From CAUZFZ01 sp963579025 (GTDB taxonomy: Bacteria > Planctomycetota > Planctomycetia > Planctomycetales > Planctomycetaceae), in NCBI GenBank assembly GCA_963579025.1, contig CAUZFZ010000312.1, positions 1-5,278 on the forward strand: DNA of 5,278 bases. Direction: 5' to 3'. Within the stretch, counting starts at the first letter, position 1. Each line of letters begins with the position of its first letter. Below are positions 1 through 5,278 of this stretch, piece after piece. Below the pieces are notes generated by a model, which saw only the letters and a program-made list of their open reading frames with translations, was not told the DNA's origin and searched no databases. Made by a program: the position numbers and the translations under genes.

Positions 1-207
1 GTCAGGTCGGTTCATGACAGGGACTGTGATTTCGTGACATACCGGGCGAGTCTGTCCGCTAGCCCCGCGAACGCGTGTTCTCGGCCGTTTCCGCGTGTAG
101 ACTGACAGCCGACCTCTACTGAAGTTTCTCTCTCTGCCAACAGAGTATTCTTGTATTTGCATGCGGTGCGCGGACGCTTGACTGACACAAACTTTAACGG
201 GCCAATC
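1..207. other. Upstream region with no confident gene
   Basis: This stretch precedes the isomerase gene and holds no ORF that I can support. A plus-strand frame is open from the window edge to a TGA at 103-105, but the implied tail has no recognisable character. The minus-strand 65-codon ORF here also looks non-coding. A tiny hairpin (CTCTG-CCAA-CAGAG, 132-145) lies in a pyrimidine-rich tract, and a TATTCT at 146-151 could be a -10 element but has no acceptable -35. I see no clear promoter. Confidence 0.5.
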
Positions 208-984
208 ATGACCGCACTGGATCAGATCACAGCACTGCAGATCAACGGAGAAGACGTGTCGCTGGCGGTTGTCCTGAAAACGCTGGGACAAACGGGGGGC
301 ACGGCATTTCTGATCGATGCCGCTCGCGAACTGCTGGTCGAACGCGCCGCCCGTGAACGCGGTCTGAGCATCGACGACGAGGAGCTTCAGGCGGCGGCCG
401 ACACGTTTCGAGCCGCACGGAACCTCCATCGTGCCGACGACACGCACGCATGGCTGACCGCTCGTGGCTGGAGTGCCACCGACCTGGAACGCTATCTCGA
501 ATTGCGGCTGCTGCGCGCGAGATTGACTGAAGACATCGCGTCGCCGGACCGCATCGAGCAGCACTTTGCTGATCACAGACGGGCGTACGACCAGGCCCGT
601 CTGGCTCATATCCTGGTCGCGGAACGACCGCTGGCTGAGGAACTCCTGGCACAGATTCAGGATGAGGAGGCCAGCTTTGGTGATCTGGCTCGGCGATATT
701 CCATCGACACGGACACTGCACATATGCGTGGCGAACTTGGTCAGATTGGCCGCTCGTCTCTGTCTCCGGCCGTCGAATCCGCGGTATTCGCCGCAGCCGA
801 CAATGATGTCGTTGGTCCGATTCAGACCACTCGCGGATTTCACTTGATCAAAGTACACGCATTGATCCTCGGCCAACTGGATCGAAGTGTCGAAGCAGCA
901 ATCCGGGCGGATCTGTTCAGCCAGTGGAGCGACGAGCAGTTGCGGTCGGCGCGCGTGACCTGTCCCCTGTTCGATCAGGTGTGA
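208..984 (+). CDS. Soluble PpiC/parvulin-type peptidyl-prolyl cis-trans isomerase
   Basis: The 258-residue protein probably catalyses cis-trans isomerisation of Xaa-Pro bonds as a folding helper. Residues 1-120 form a helical, charged SurA-N-like region (QINGEDVSLAVVLKTL, then a helix rich in Arg and Glu). Residues about 129-218 are a parvulin domain: ARLAHILV with the conserved His134, SFGDLARRYS, GELGQIGR, and the closing block GPIQTTRGFHLIKV with His212. The usual Phe of the 'PAFE' block is Val189 here, so activity or specificity may differ. There is no signal peptide or membrane segment, unlike SurA, PpiD and PrsA, so it should act in the cytosol. Cytosolic PpiC-like proteins of this size are known beside peptide export or maturation systems (family knowledge recalled, not tested); no such partner is visible here. 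The ATG at 208 is preferred because the 19 residues gained from the TTG at 151 do not resemble the family. Neither start has a strong Shine-Dalgarno. The gene converges on its right neighbour and overlaps its end by 10 bp. Confidence 0.85.
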   Translation: MTALDQITALQINGEDVSLAVVLKTLGQTGGTAFLIDAARELLVERAARERGLSIDDEELQAAADTFRAARNLHRADDTHAWLTARGWSATDLERYLELRLLRARLTEDIASPDRIEQHFADHRRAYDQARLAHILVAERPLAEELLAQIQDEEASFGDLARRYSIDTDTAHMRGELGQIGRSSLSPAVESAVFAAADNDVVGPIQTTRGFHLIKVHALILGQLDRSVEAAIRADLFSQWSDEQLRSARVTCPLFDQV

Positions 985-1238
985 CGATCTGATGCGGACT
1001 GTAGCGCCGCCGATGAGATCGTTGCCCGGCCGGCCGCCCGCCGCCTTGCAGTTGCGACCAGGTACCATCCCGCGGCAATCGGAGGAATTCCGAGGATGAC
1101 ACCACTGATCATCGTCGGCTGCGCCGAGGCAAACTCAGGGTTGAGCTGAATCCAGATCAGGTAGATGACAGCGGGAATCGTGGTCAGCGCACCGAGCAGG
1201 AACAGGCACCAGCCGATCATTGATCGTAGTCGCATCAT
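975..1238 (-). CDS. Small two-helix membrane protein of unknown function
   Basis: This 87-residue protein is not recognised. It has two clear hydrophobic segments, about residues 7-30 (IGWCLFLLGALTTIPAVIYL) and 42-64 (ending GWYLVATA), joined by a short polar loop (NPEFASAQPT). Basic residues flank both outer ends (Arg3 and Arg5; RRRAAGR after the second helix), so the positive-inside rule predicts both termini in the cytosol and the loop outside. The second helix is proline- and glycine-rich (GVILGIPPIAAG). Two adjacent ATG codons are available; a GGGAG lies 5 nt before the first and 8 nt before the second, so either may be used and this is one of only two well-formed ribosome sites in the window. 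It sits 39 bp downstream of the 283-residue gene on the same strand and is probably co-transcribed with it. Its last 10 bp overlap the end of the convergent isomerase gene. Confidence 0.7.
   Translation of the reverse strand: MMRLRSMIGWCLFLLGALTTIPAVIYLIWIQLNPEFASAQPTMISGVILGIPPIAAGWYLVATARRRAAGRATISSAALQSASDRHT
984..1022. other. Hairpin at the convergent gene ends, possible weak terminator
   Basis: ACGATCT (984-990) and AGATCGT (1016-1022) are perfect 7-bp inverted arms. Nested inside are GCGG (994-997) and CCGC (1007-1010). The structure begins at the last base of the isomerase stop codon and lies inside the 3' end of the minus-strand membrane protein gene. No T-tract follows on the plus strand, so it is not a classical intrinsic terminator. 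It could protect mRNA ends or slow polymerase where two convergent transcripts meet, or be fortuitous. Confidence 0.3.
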
Positions 1239-1242
1239 TACG

Positions 1243-1248
1243 TCTCCC
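1243..1248 (-). promoter_or_regulatory. Ribosome binding site of the small membrane protein gene
   Basis: On the minus strand this reads GGGAGA, leaving 5 nt from GGGAG to the first ATG (1238) and 8 nt to the second (1235). The spacing suits the second ATG somewhat better. The match supports this short ORF as a real gene. Confidence 0.55.
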
Positions 1249-1277
1249 GTGATGAAGCAGGCAATCGGGCCACACCG

Positions 1278-2129
1278 TCAGCCGTCTTGAACGTCGGCTC
1301 GCTTGTAGAATTCGGTCAGGTCGATGCCGCCTTCCTTCACTTCCTGTTCAACCAGTGACAGTCGTTTTTCCAGAAGCTGAAGCCGGTCTTCGATCACCGG
1401 GTGGATGACGTTCTCGTCATTCTTCGGATCCGGTTTGGGAACGGCCGGGTAACCAAGTTGGCGCTGCAGGGCCGCGAACATGTACAGCGGATCTTTGCCG
1501 CGATTCGCCTTCGCAATGCGACCTTCACGGACGCCGAACAGAATCGATACGTTTGGTTGCCAGTCTGAATCCCCGGTTGCCCGACGTTTCTCCTCGACGG
1601 CGAACTCGGAACGCAAATAAAGAAACTCGCAGAATTCAGTGGTCCCCAGTTGCTGCCTGACCCACAGCATCCAGTCGCGCCAGCTCGAGTCAAACATCGA
1701 GTCATCCGCAATGGCCTGGATACCGTCATGATATCCGAGCCGATTGCGTGCCAGGCATTCGAACAGAAACAGGAACAAACCGCGGGGGTTGGCATCTTCG
1801 GTCGCGCGATACTCGGCTTCGTGCTGCAGGATTTGCAGCCCGATCTGCAGATCGAATTTCGCGGTCTCGTCTTCCGCGCGGCGCATGAGGAACGCCTGGA
1901 ACGGCGTGAAGTAGTGCGGCATCATCGACATGCCGTCGCTTAACAGGCCCTTGTGGCGAATCTCGCCCAGGAGAAAATCGAGCGCCATGGGCAGCTTCGT
2001 CGTGCTGAGGATCTCCTCGCCGACCTGCACGATGATCTCTTGCGCCGGAACACCGTCGGCGATCCGTTCCAGGAACATTTTCCAGAAGTACGCCTGTTCG
2101 ACGTACTCTTCGCGGTCAAGCTGTGGCAT
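1278..2129 (-). CDS. Uncharacterised conserved protein, probably Planctomycetes-specific
   Basis: The 283-residue product matches no functional family that I recognise. It is soluble and helical, with no signal peptide or membrane span. The N-terminal part (LDREEYVEQAYFWKMFLERI, then EEILSTTKLPMALDFLLGEIRHKG and MMPHYFTPFQAFLMRRAED) looks strongly constrained and resembles conserved hypothetical proteins I remember from planctomycete genomes. A middle part is rich in aromatic residues (GLFLFLFECLARNRLGYHDGI; WRDWMLWVRQQLG). After a proline/charged linker (about 228-240) comes a short amphipathic segment with coiled-coil character (about 244-266, VIEDRLQLLEKRLSLVEQEV), suggesting oligomerisation. 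No nucleotide-binding or metal-binding motif is evident. The ATG at 2129 is the first possible start: the frame is open upstream only to a TGA at 2199-2201 and holds no ATG, GTG or TTG. There is no good Shine-Dalgarno. It lies 39 bp before the small membrane protein gene, likely in one transcript. Confidence 0.75.
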   Translation of the reverse strand: MPQLDREEYVEQAYFWKMFLERIADGVPAQEIIVQVGEEILSTTKLPMALDFLLGEIRHKGLLSDGMSMMPHYFTPFQAFLMRRAEDETAKFDLQIGLQILQHEAEYRATEDANPRGLFLFLFECLARNRLGYHDGIQAIADDSMFDSSWRDWMLWVRQQLGTTEFCEFLYLRSEFAVEEKRRATGDSDWQPNVSILFGVREGRIAKANRGKDPLYMFAALQRQLGYPAVPKPDPKNDENVIHPVIEDRLQLLEKRLSLVEQEVKEGGIDLTEFYKRADVQDG

Positions 2130-2248
2130 GGGTCGTTCGAGTTCCAGAAAACGGATCCGTCTCTGCGCATCGGGATCATGACAGCTTACCAGCCACAGTC
2201 ACTGCTGTATCCGCGTGGAGATCGAACCGCACTGGCCTGGACCCCGTT

Positions 2249-2277
2249 TTGACAGGTGGTGGTCGCGGCCATAGCCT
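2249..2277 (+). promoter_or_regulatory. Candidate sigma70-type promoter for the oxidoreductase operon
   Basis: A perfect TTGACA (2249-2254) is followed after 17 bp by TAGCCT (2272-2277), which keeps the three most conserved positions of the -10 box (T1, A2, T6). Transcription would start near 2284, giving a leader of about 65 nt before the ATG at 2349. The -35 match and spacing are good and the -10 is mediocre, so this is a prediction only. Confidence 0.4.
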
Positions 2278-2287
2278 GCCACGCGAC
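2262..2287. repeat. Inverted repeat across the -10 element, possible operator
   Basis: GTCGCG (2262-2267) and CGCGAC (2282-2287) form perfect 6-bp arms separated by 14 bp that contain the proposed -10 box. Such placement is typical of a repressor site, but a 6-bp palindrome with GC-rich arms can arise by chance. The run of A residues just after it is on the wrong strand side for a rightward terminator. Confidence 0.25.
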
Positions 2288-2310
2288 TGAAAAAACCGAC
2301 TGCTTCCCTC

Positions 2311-2326
2311 ACCGCGTCAATGCGGT
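2311..2326 (+). other. Small leader hairpin before the oxidoreductase start
   Basis: ACCGC-GTCAAT-GCGGT forms a 5-bp stem with a 6-nt loop and lies 22 nt upstream of the ATG at 2349, within the predicted leader. It is too small to assign a role and does not overlap the start region. Confidence 0.2.
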
Positions 2327-2348
2327 CATTACGAATTCATTGTGAACG

Positions 2349-4007
2349 ATGAATCGACGTGAACTGCTGGCTTCGTTCCTTGGCCTGCCGCTGGCTCTGA
2401 ATTCCGGTTGTGGCGCATTTGGTTCCCGTCTGCCTCCGGCTGGTGAGATCATCGGCGCTTCCGCGAAAACCGGACACCGCATTCGCGATGGCTTTCGCCC
2501 GCAGCCAGCGGCAGATGGCTGGTCCGACGTTGACGTCGTGATTGTCGGCGGTGGGATTGCCGGTCTGTCCGCGGCACGCAAGTTGACACGTACGGGTCTC
2601 ACCTTCGTGCTGCTGGAACTGGAATCCGGCGTTGGCGGGACATCGATCGGTGGGCAGTCGGATCTGGTCGCATACCCCTGGGGAGCCCACTACGTCCCCG
2701 TCCCGCATCCACACAACCGCGAGCTGATTGAGTTGCTCGACGACGTCGATGTTCTGGAAGGTCGTGAAGAAGACGGTTCGCCAGTTGTTGCCGAGCAGTT
2801 CTTGTGTCGCGATCCGCACGAACGCCTCTTCATTGACGGAGCGTGGCACGCCGGCCTGCTGCCTCTGCATGGCGCCGCCGAACAGGACGTCAGCGAATTC
2901 GCTGCATTTCGCGAAGAAGTCATGCGCTGGGTCGCATGGCGGGATGCGGACGGACGACGAGCCTTCACCCTGCCCATCAGTGCCTGCTCAGACAACTCCG
3001 AAGTCCTTGCCCTCGACCGGCAGTCGATGAGTGACTGGGTCGAAAGTCACGGCTGGGCGTCCAGTCGACTGCGATGGTATGTGGACCTGTGTTGTCGCGA
3101 CGACTACGGCCTGACAATCAAACAGACAAGTGCCTGGGCCGGGCTGTTTTACTTCGCGTCACGCGTGCGAAACCCAGGTCAGGACTCTGAGCCATTCATC
3201 ACCTGGCCCGAGGGAAACTCCCGTCTGGTCAGGCATCTGCGGGAGATCTCCGACGAACACATTCGCACCGGCATGGCCGTCACGCAGGTCATCACTGGGT
3301 CGACTTCCAAAGGGGCACGCACCGACGTGATCGCGTTTCGCGAGACGCCGGCTGGCGACGAAGTCGCTGGCTGGCACGCCCGCAAAGTCATCTTTGCCGC
3401 TCCGACGTTTCTGGCTCCGTACCTGATTCAGGATTATCGCGCCGACGGCCCCGCGTCCGTCTCTGAGCTGACTTTCGGGAGCTGGCTGGTCGCGAATCTG
3501 CACCTGAGTGATCGACCTGCTCTATCAGACGAAAGTTTTCCGCTGAGCTGGGACAACACTTTGTTTGACAGCCCATCGCTGGGATACGTCTGTGCGACCC
3601 ACCAGCGCCTGATCGACCACGGCCCGACTGTATTCACCTATTACTACCCGCTGTGCGACGACGATCCGGCCGTCGCCCGGCAGCGACTGCTCAGTCTTTC
3701 CTGGGAGGAATGGTCCGAGGTCATTCTGACTGATCTGGAACAGGCACATCCCGACATTCGTTCGCTCTGCGACCGGCTCGACATCATGCGTTGGGGACAT
3801 GCGATGGTCCGTCCCGTGCCGGGTCTCATCAGCGGCGGAGCACTCGCCGCGTGCCGACAACCGTTTCGCGACGTACACTTTGCTCATTCGGCGCTCAGTG
3901 GGATCGCTCTGTTTGAAGAGGCATTCGATCATGGCAACCGAGCGGCCGACGAGGTGATCGCTGCACTTGTTCCGGCCCCGCAAGCTACGTCCGCATCGAA
4001 TTCATGA
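2349..4007 (+). CDS. Exported FAD-dependent oxidoreductase (amine oxidase/NAD_binding_8 type) with Tat signal
   Basis: The 552-residue protein is a flavoenzyme whose substrate I cannot name. Residues 1-21 (MNRRELLASFLGLPLALNSG then Cys21) carry twin arginines before a hydrophobic stretch, fitting a Tat signal that exports an already folded FAD protein. Cys21 in NSGC could be lipidated, but Asn at -3 makes the lipobox atypical. The Rossmann fold begins at about residue 61: VDVVIVGGGIAGLSAARKL with GxGxxG at 67-72, then acidic Glu90/Glu92, then the family block GVGGTSIGG (94-102). Later landmarks are WPEGNSRLVRHL (286-297), the ARKVIFAAPTF strand (344-354), RWGHAMVRPVPG (481-492) and the C-terminal flavin-contact segment HSALSGIALFEEAFDHGNRA (513-532). 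These fit the amine oxidase/protoporphyrinogen oxidase/phytoene desaturase superfamily, and the length is normal. The start lacks a Shine-Dalgarno but follows a plausible promoter. The stop overlaps the next gene as ATGA. Confidence 0.85.
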   Translation: MNRRELLASFLGLPLALNSGCGAFGSRLPPAGEIIGASAKTGHRIRDGFRPQPAADGWSDVDVVIVGGGIAGLSAARKLTRTGLTFVLLELESGVGGTSIGGQSDLVAYPWGAHYVPVPHPHNRELIELLDDVDVLEGREEDGSPVVAEQFLCRDPHERLFIDGAWHAGLLPLHGAAEQDVSEFAAFREEVMRWVAWRDADGRRAFTLPISACSDNSEVLALDRQSMSDWVESHGWASSRLRWYVDLCCRDDYGLTIKQTSAWAGLFYFASRVRNPGQDSEPFITWPEGNSRLVRHLREISDEHIRTGMAVTQVITGSTSKGARTDVIAFRETPAGDEVAGWHARKVIFAAPTFLAPYLIQDYRADGPASVSELTFGSWLVANLHLSDRPALSDESFPLSWDNTLFDSPSLGYVCATHQRLIDHGPTVFTYYYPLCDDDPAVARQRLLSLSWEEWSEVILTDLEQAHPDIRSLCDRLDIMRWGHAMVRPVPGLISGGALAACRQPFRDVHFAHSALSGIALFEEAFDHGNRAADEVIAALVPAPQATSASNS

Positions 4008-4759
4008 TCAAGCTTCTGGTCGAACCGAACGCCCACTCGGGCTCGTGGAACATGGCGGTCGACGAGTCACTGCTGGAGCTGGCTCTCGAATCCGAACAGT
4101 GCACGGTTCGGATCTACTCCTGGGAAACGGCAACAGTCTCGCTGGGCTACTTTCAGAGTTCCGCTGACTTTCGCTCATCGAATCGCTTCCAGGACCTGCC
4201 CGCCGTGCGACGTCTAACCGGTGGCGGCGCCATTCTGCATGACCGGGAATTGACTTATTCGCTGGCTCTCCCGTCGACGCATCCACTGAGTGCGGACCCC
4301 ACTCGACTATATGAAACCGTTCACTCGGCAATCATCCAACTGCTTGCCAGCATGGGAGTTCAAGCTGCCATGCGGGGCACAGACGAGTCCCGGTCGGACG
4401 AACCGTTTCTGTGTTTCGTCCGAGGTGACCGGCACGACATCCTCTGCCATGGAAGTAAAGTTGTCGGCAGTGCTCAACGCCGCCGCCGTGGAGCAGTCCT
4501 GCAGCATGGGAGCCTGATCGTGCAGGCGTCGCCACACGCCAACGAGATTCCCGGCATTTGCGATCTGGCCGATCCATCGGAAGAACTTCAACTGCCGTCC
4601 GACTTTGCAGGATCGTTGGGGCAGGCAATCGCACAGACCCTTGGGACGGTCACGCAGCTCGATCGATGGCCCGACGAGCAGGAAGGCCGAGTGCGCCTGC
4701 TTGAGGAGCGGTACCGGAAAATCAAGTGGAGTCGCCCTGCGAGATCTGCGTTGAAGTAA
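4004..4759 (+). CDS. Lipoate-protein ligase/octanoyltransferase family protein, LipM-like
   Basis: The 251-residue protein belongs to the BPL/LplA/LipB fold that attaches lipoate or octanoate to lysines of E2 and GcvH-type proteins. Motifs in order: an N-terminal WNMAVDESLLELA (15-27), RIYSWETATVSLGYFQ (36-51), the signature RRLTGGGAILHD (69-80), CF at 137-138, GSKVVGSAQRRRRGAVLQHG (150-169) with the acyl-adenylate/acyl-contacting Lys152, and then S170. Cys137, in LCFVRGDRHDIL just before the GSKVVGSAQ block, falls where Bacillus LipM-type octanoyltransferases place their catalytic Cys. Together with the lack of the C-terminal accessory domain seen in E. coli LplA (about 338 residues), this favours octanoyl-ACP:protein transfer over ATP-dependent lipoate ligation; that is inference. 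It acts in the cytosol. The start overlaps the stop of the oxidoreductase gene by 4 bp and has no Shine-Dalgarno, so translation is probably coupled. It converges on acpS after 16 bp with no evident terminator between. Confidence 0.85.
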   Translation: MIKLLVEPNAHSGSWNMAVDESLLELALESEQCTVRIYSWETATVSLGYFQSSADFRSSNRFQDLPAVRRLTGGGAILHDRELTYSLALPSTHPLSADPTRLYETVHSAIIQLLASMGVQAAMRGTDESRSDEPFLCFVRGDRHDILCHGSKVVGSAQRRRRGAVLQHGSLIVQASPHANEIPGICDLADPSEELQLPSDFAGSLGQAIAQTLGTVTQLDRWPDEQEGRVRLLEERYRKIKWSRPARSALK

Positions 4760-4775
4760 CCGATGTGCGAAGTCC

Positions 4776-5171
4776 TCAAATCATGTCGAGTGCATCGCTG
4801 ACGCCGATGGCGGTGGCGGTCGCATACGCCCGGCAGTGTGAAATCGTGATCAACACATCGCTGATGCCAAGTTTCTCGGCGAATTCGGCGGTGCTGCCCC
4901 GCAGATGCACGACGGGCTTGCCGCTGTGCTGAGACAGAACCTCGATGTCTTTCCAGCCGATCCCCTGCACGAAGCCTGTGCCCAGGACCTTCATGACGGA
5001 TTCTTTGGCGGCCCAACGACCGGCAAACGCCTCGTAGCTGTGCTTGCGACGCTGGCAATAAGCAATCTCGTCGCTCGTGTAGATGCGGCTGAGGAAATGC
5101 TCACCATGCCGCTCGATCATCTTCGCGATGCGCGAGATCTCCACGATGTCCGTGCCAAGGCCGACAATCAC
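4776..5171 (-). CDS. acpS: Holo-[acyl-carrier-protein] synthase
   Basis: AcpS transfers 4'-phosphopantetheine from CoA to the conserved serine of apo-ACP, switching on fatty acid synthesis in the cytosol. The 131-residue length is normal for this trimeric enzyme. The N-terminal block VIVGLGTDIVEISRI holds Mg-binding Asp8. The block AGRWAAKESVMKVLGTGF (50-67) holds Glu57 as the second metal ligand and Lys61, and the C-terminal ISH (110-112) is also typical. The frame extends upstream to an ATG at 5264, but that extension runs into the palindromic repeat and has no family similarity. The GTG at 5171 gives the canonical N-terminus and is preceded by AAGGAG 10 nt upstream. It is convergent with the LipM-like gene. 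ACP itself is not in the window. In many bacteria acpS neighbours pdxJ, recO or alr; none is seen here. Confidence 0.95.
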   Translation of the reverse strand: MIVGLGTDIVEISRIAKMIERHGEHFLSRIYTSDEIAYCQRRKHSYEAFAGRWAAKESVMKVLGTGFVQGIGWKDIEVLSQHSGKPVVHLRGSTAEFAEKLGISDVLITISHCRAYATATAIGVSDALDMI

Positions 5172-5181
5172 GAAACGAGTG

Positions 5182-5187
5182 CTCCTT
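5182..5187 (-). promoter_or_regulatory. Ribosome binding site that fixes the acpS GTG start
   Basis: On the minus strand this reads AAGGAG, 10 nt before the GTG at 5171. It is the strongest Shine-Dalgarno in the window and decides the start against the longer frame beginning at 5264. Confidence 0.75.
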
Positions 5188-5224
5188 CGTACTGCGACTG
5201 AACGCGTCGACGTCAAATAGTGAG

Positions 5225-5278
<54 letters not shown>

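Larger units (their letters stand above)
2130..2348. other. Divergent intergenic region
   Basis: This 219-bp region separates the minus-strand uncharacterised gene from the plus-strand oxidoreductase gene and must supply promoters for both. The rightward promoter candidate and two inverted repeats are listed separately. For the leftward gene the only candidate is a TGG-TAAGCT extended -10-like element (minus strand, -10 at 2183-2188) with a poor -35 (GATACA, 17-nt spacer), which is too weak to annotate on its own. No additional gene is supported here. Confidence 0.6.

Noticed and set aside
178..198. TTGACT followed by TTTAAC as a promoter for the isomerase
   Set aside because: The two hexamers are only 9 bp apart, far short of the 16-18 bp needed.
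151..207. TTG-initiated 19-residue extension of the isomerase
   Set aside because: The added residues (MYLHAVRGRL...) have no signal-peptide or family character and the TTG has no ribosome site; the ATG at 208 gives a normal N-terminus.
242..721. 159-codon minus-strand ORF
   Set aside because: Antisense shadow of the isomerase gene; its product is Arg/Pro-rich, low-complexity and without recognisable motifs.
2181..2211. Leftward promoter with TAAGCT extended -10
   Set aside because: The -35 (GATACA) matches only three positions; kept as a remark in the intergenic entry rather than a feature.
1953..2252. 99-codon plus-strand ORF over the start of the uncharacterised gene
   Set aside because: It lies mostly antisense to a well-patterned coding region and shows no domain or ribosome site.
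2262..2296. Stem followed by an A-run as a rho-independent terminator
   Set aside because: On the plus strand the run is A, not T; on the minus strand the T-run precedes the stem, so neither orientation works.
3525..3983. 152-codon minus-strand ORF inside the oxidoreductase gene
   Set aside because: The sense frame encodes recognisable flavoprotein motifs throughout; this is a GC-driven shadow.
4588..5058. 156-codon minus-strand ORF across the acyltransferase and acpS ends
   Set aside because: Out of frame with acpS, Arg/His-rich, and spans two genuine genes.
5188..5218. TTGACG on the minus strand as an acpS -35 box
   Set aside because: The hexamer 17 bp downstream (AGTACG) does not resemble a -10 element, and it would place the transcription start at the ribosome site.

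Overview
The window holds six protein-coding genes, no RNA genes and no complete mobile element. Base composition, the uncharacterised 283-residue protein that resembles proteins I remember from Planctomycetes, weak Shine-Dalgarno sequences at most starts, and a GC-rich palindromic repeat at the right edge all point to a member of the Planctomycetota with moderately high GC. This assignment is an inference from style and recollection; no phylogenetic marker was tested.

Layout from left to right. Positions 1-207 are upstream sequence with nothing firmly recognisable. A plus-strand gene (208-984) encodes a soluble PpiC/parvulin-type peptidyl-prolyl isomerase without a signal peptide. It converges with, and overlaps by 10 bp, a minus-strand pair: a two-helix small membrane protein (975-1238) preceded by the 283-residue uncharacterised protein (1278-2129). 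These two probably form an operon read right to left. A 219-bp divergent intergenic region (2130-2348) follows and contains a plausible sigma70-like promoter with an inverted repeat lying over its -10 element. It feeds a plus-strand pair joined by an ATGA overlap: an exported, Tat-signal-bearing FAD-dependent oxidoreductase of the amine oxidase/protoporphyrinogen oxidase type (2349-4007), and a lipoate-protein ligase/octanoyltransferase family protein that resembles LipM (4004-4759). After only 16 bp comes the convergent minus-strand acpS (4776-5171, GTG start), encoding holo-[acyl-carrier-protein] synthase. The window ends inside a palindromic repeat (5253-5278 visible as a perfect 9-bp stem), whose second arm probably continues outside.

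Functional links. AcpS arms the acyl carrier protein with phosphopantetheine, and a LipM-type enzyme would use octanoyl-ACP as donor for protein lipoylation, so the two convergent genes are neighbours in metabolism as well as on the chromosome. Why a cytosolic acyltransferase is translationally coupled to an exported flavoprotein is not explained by known pathways and is the most interesting genetic association here. I found no clear evidence of a defence system, CRISPR array, phage or biosynthetic cluster.
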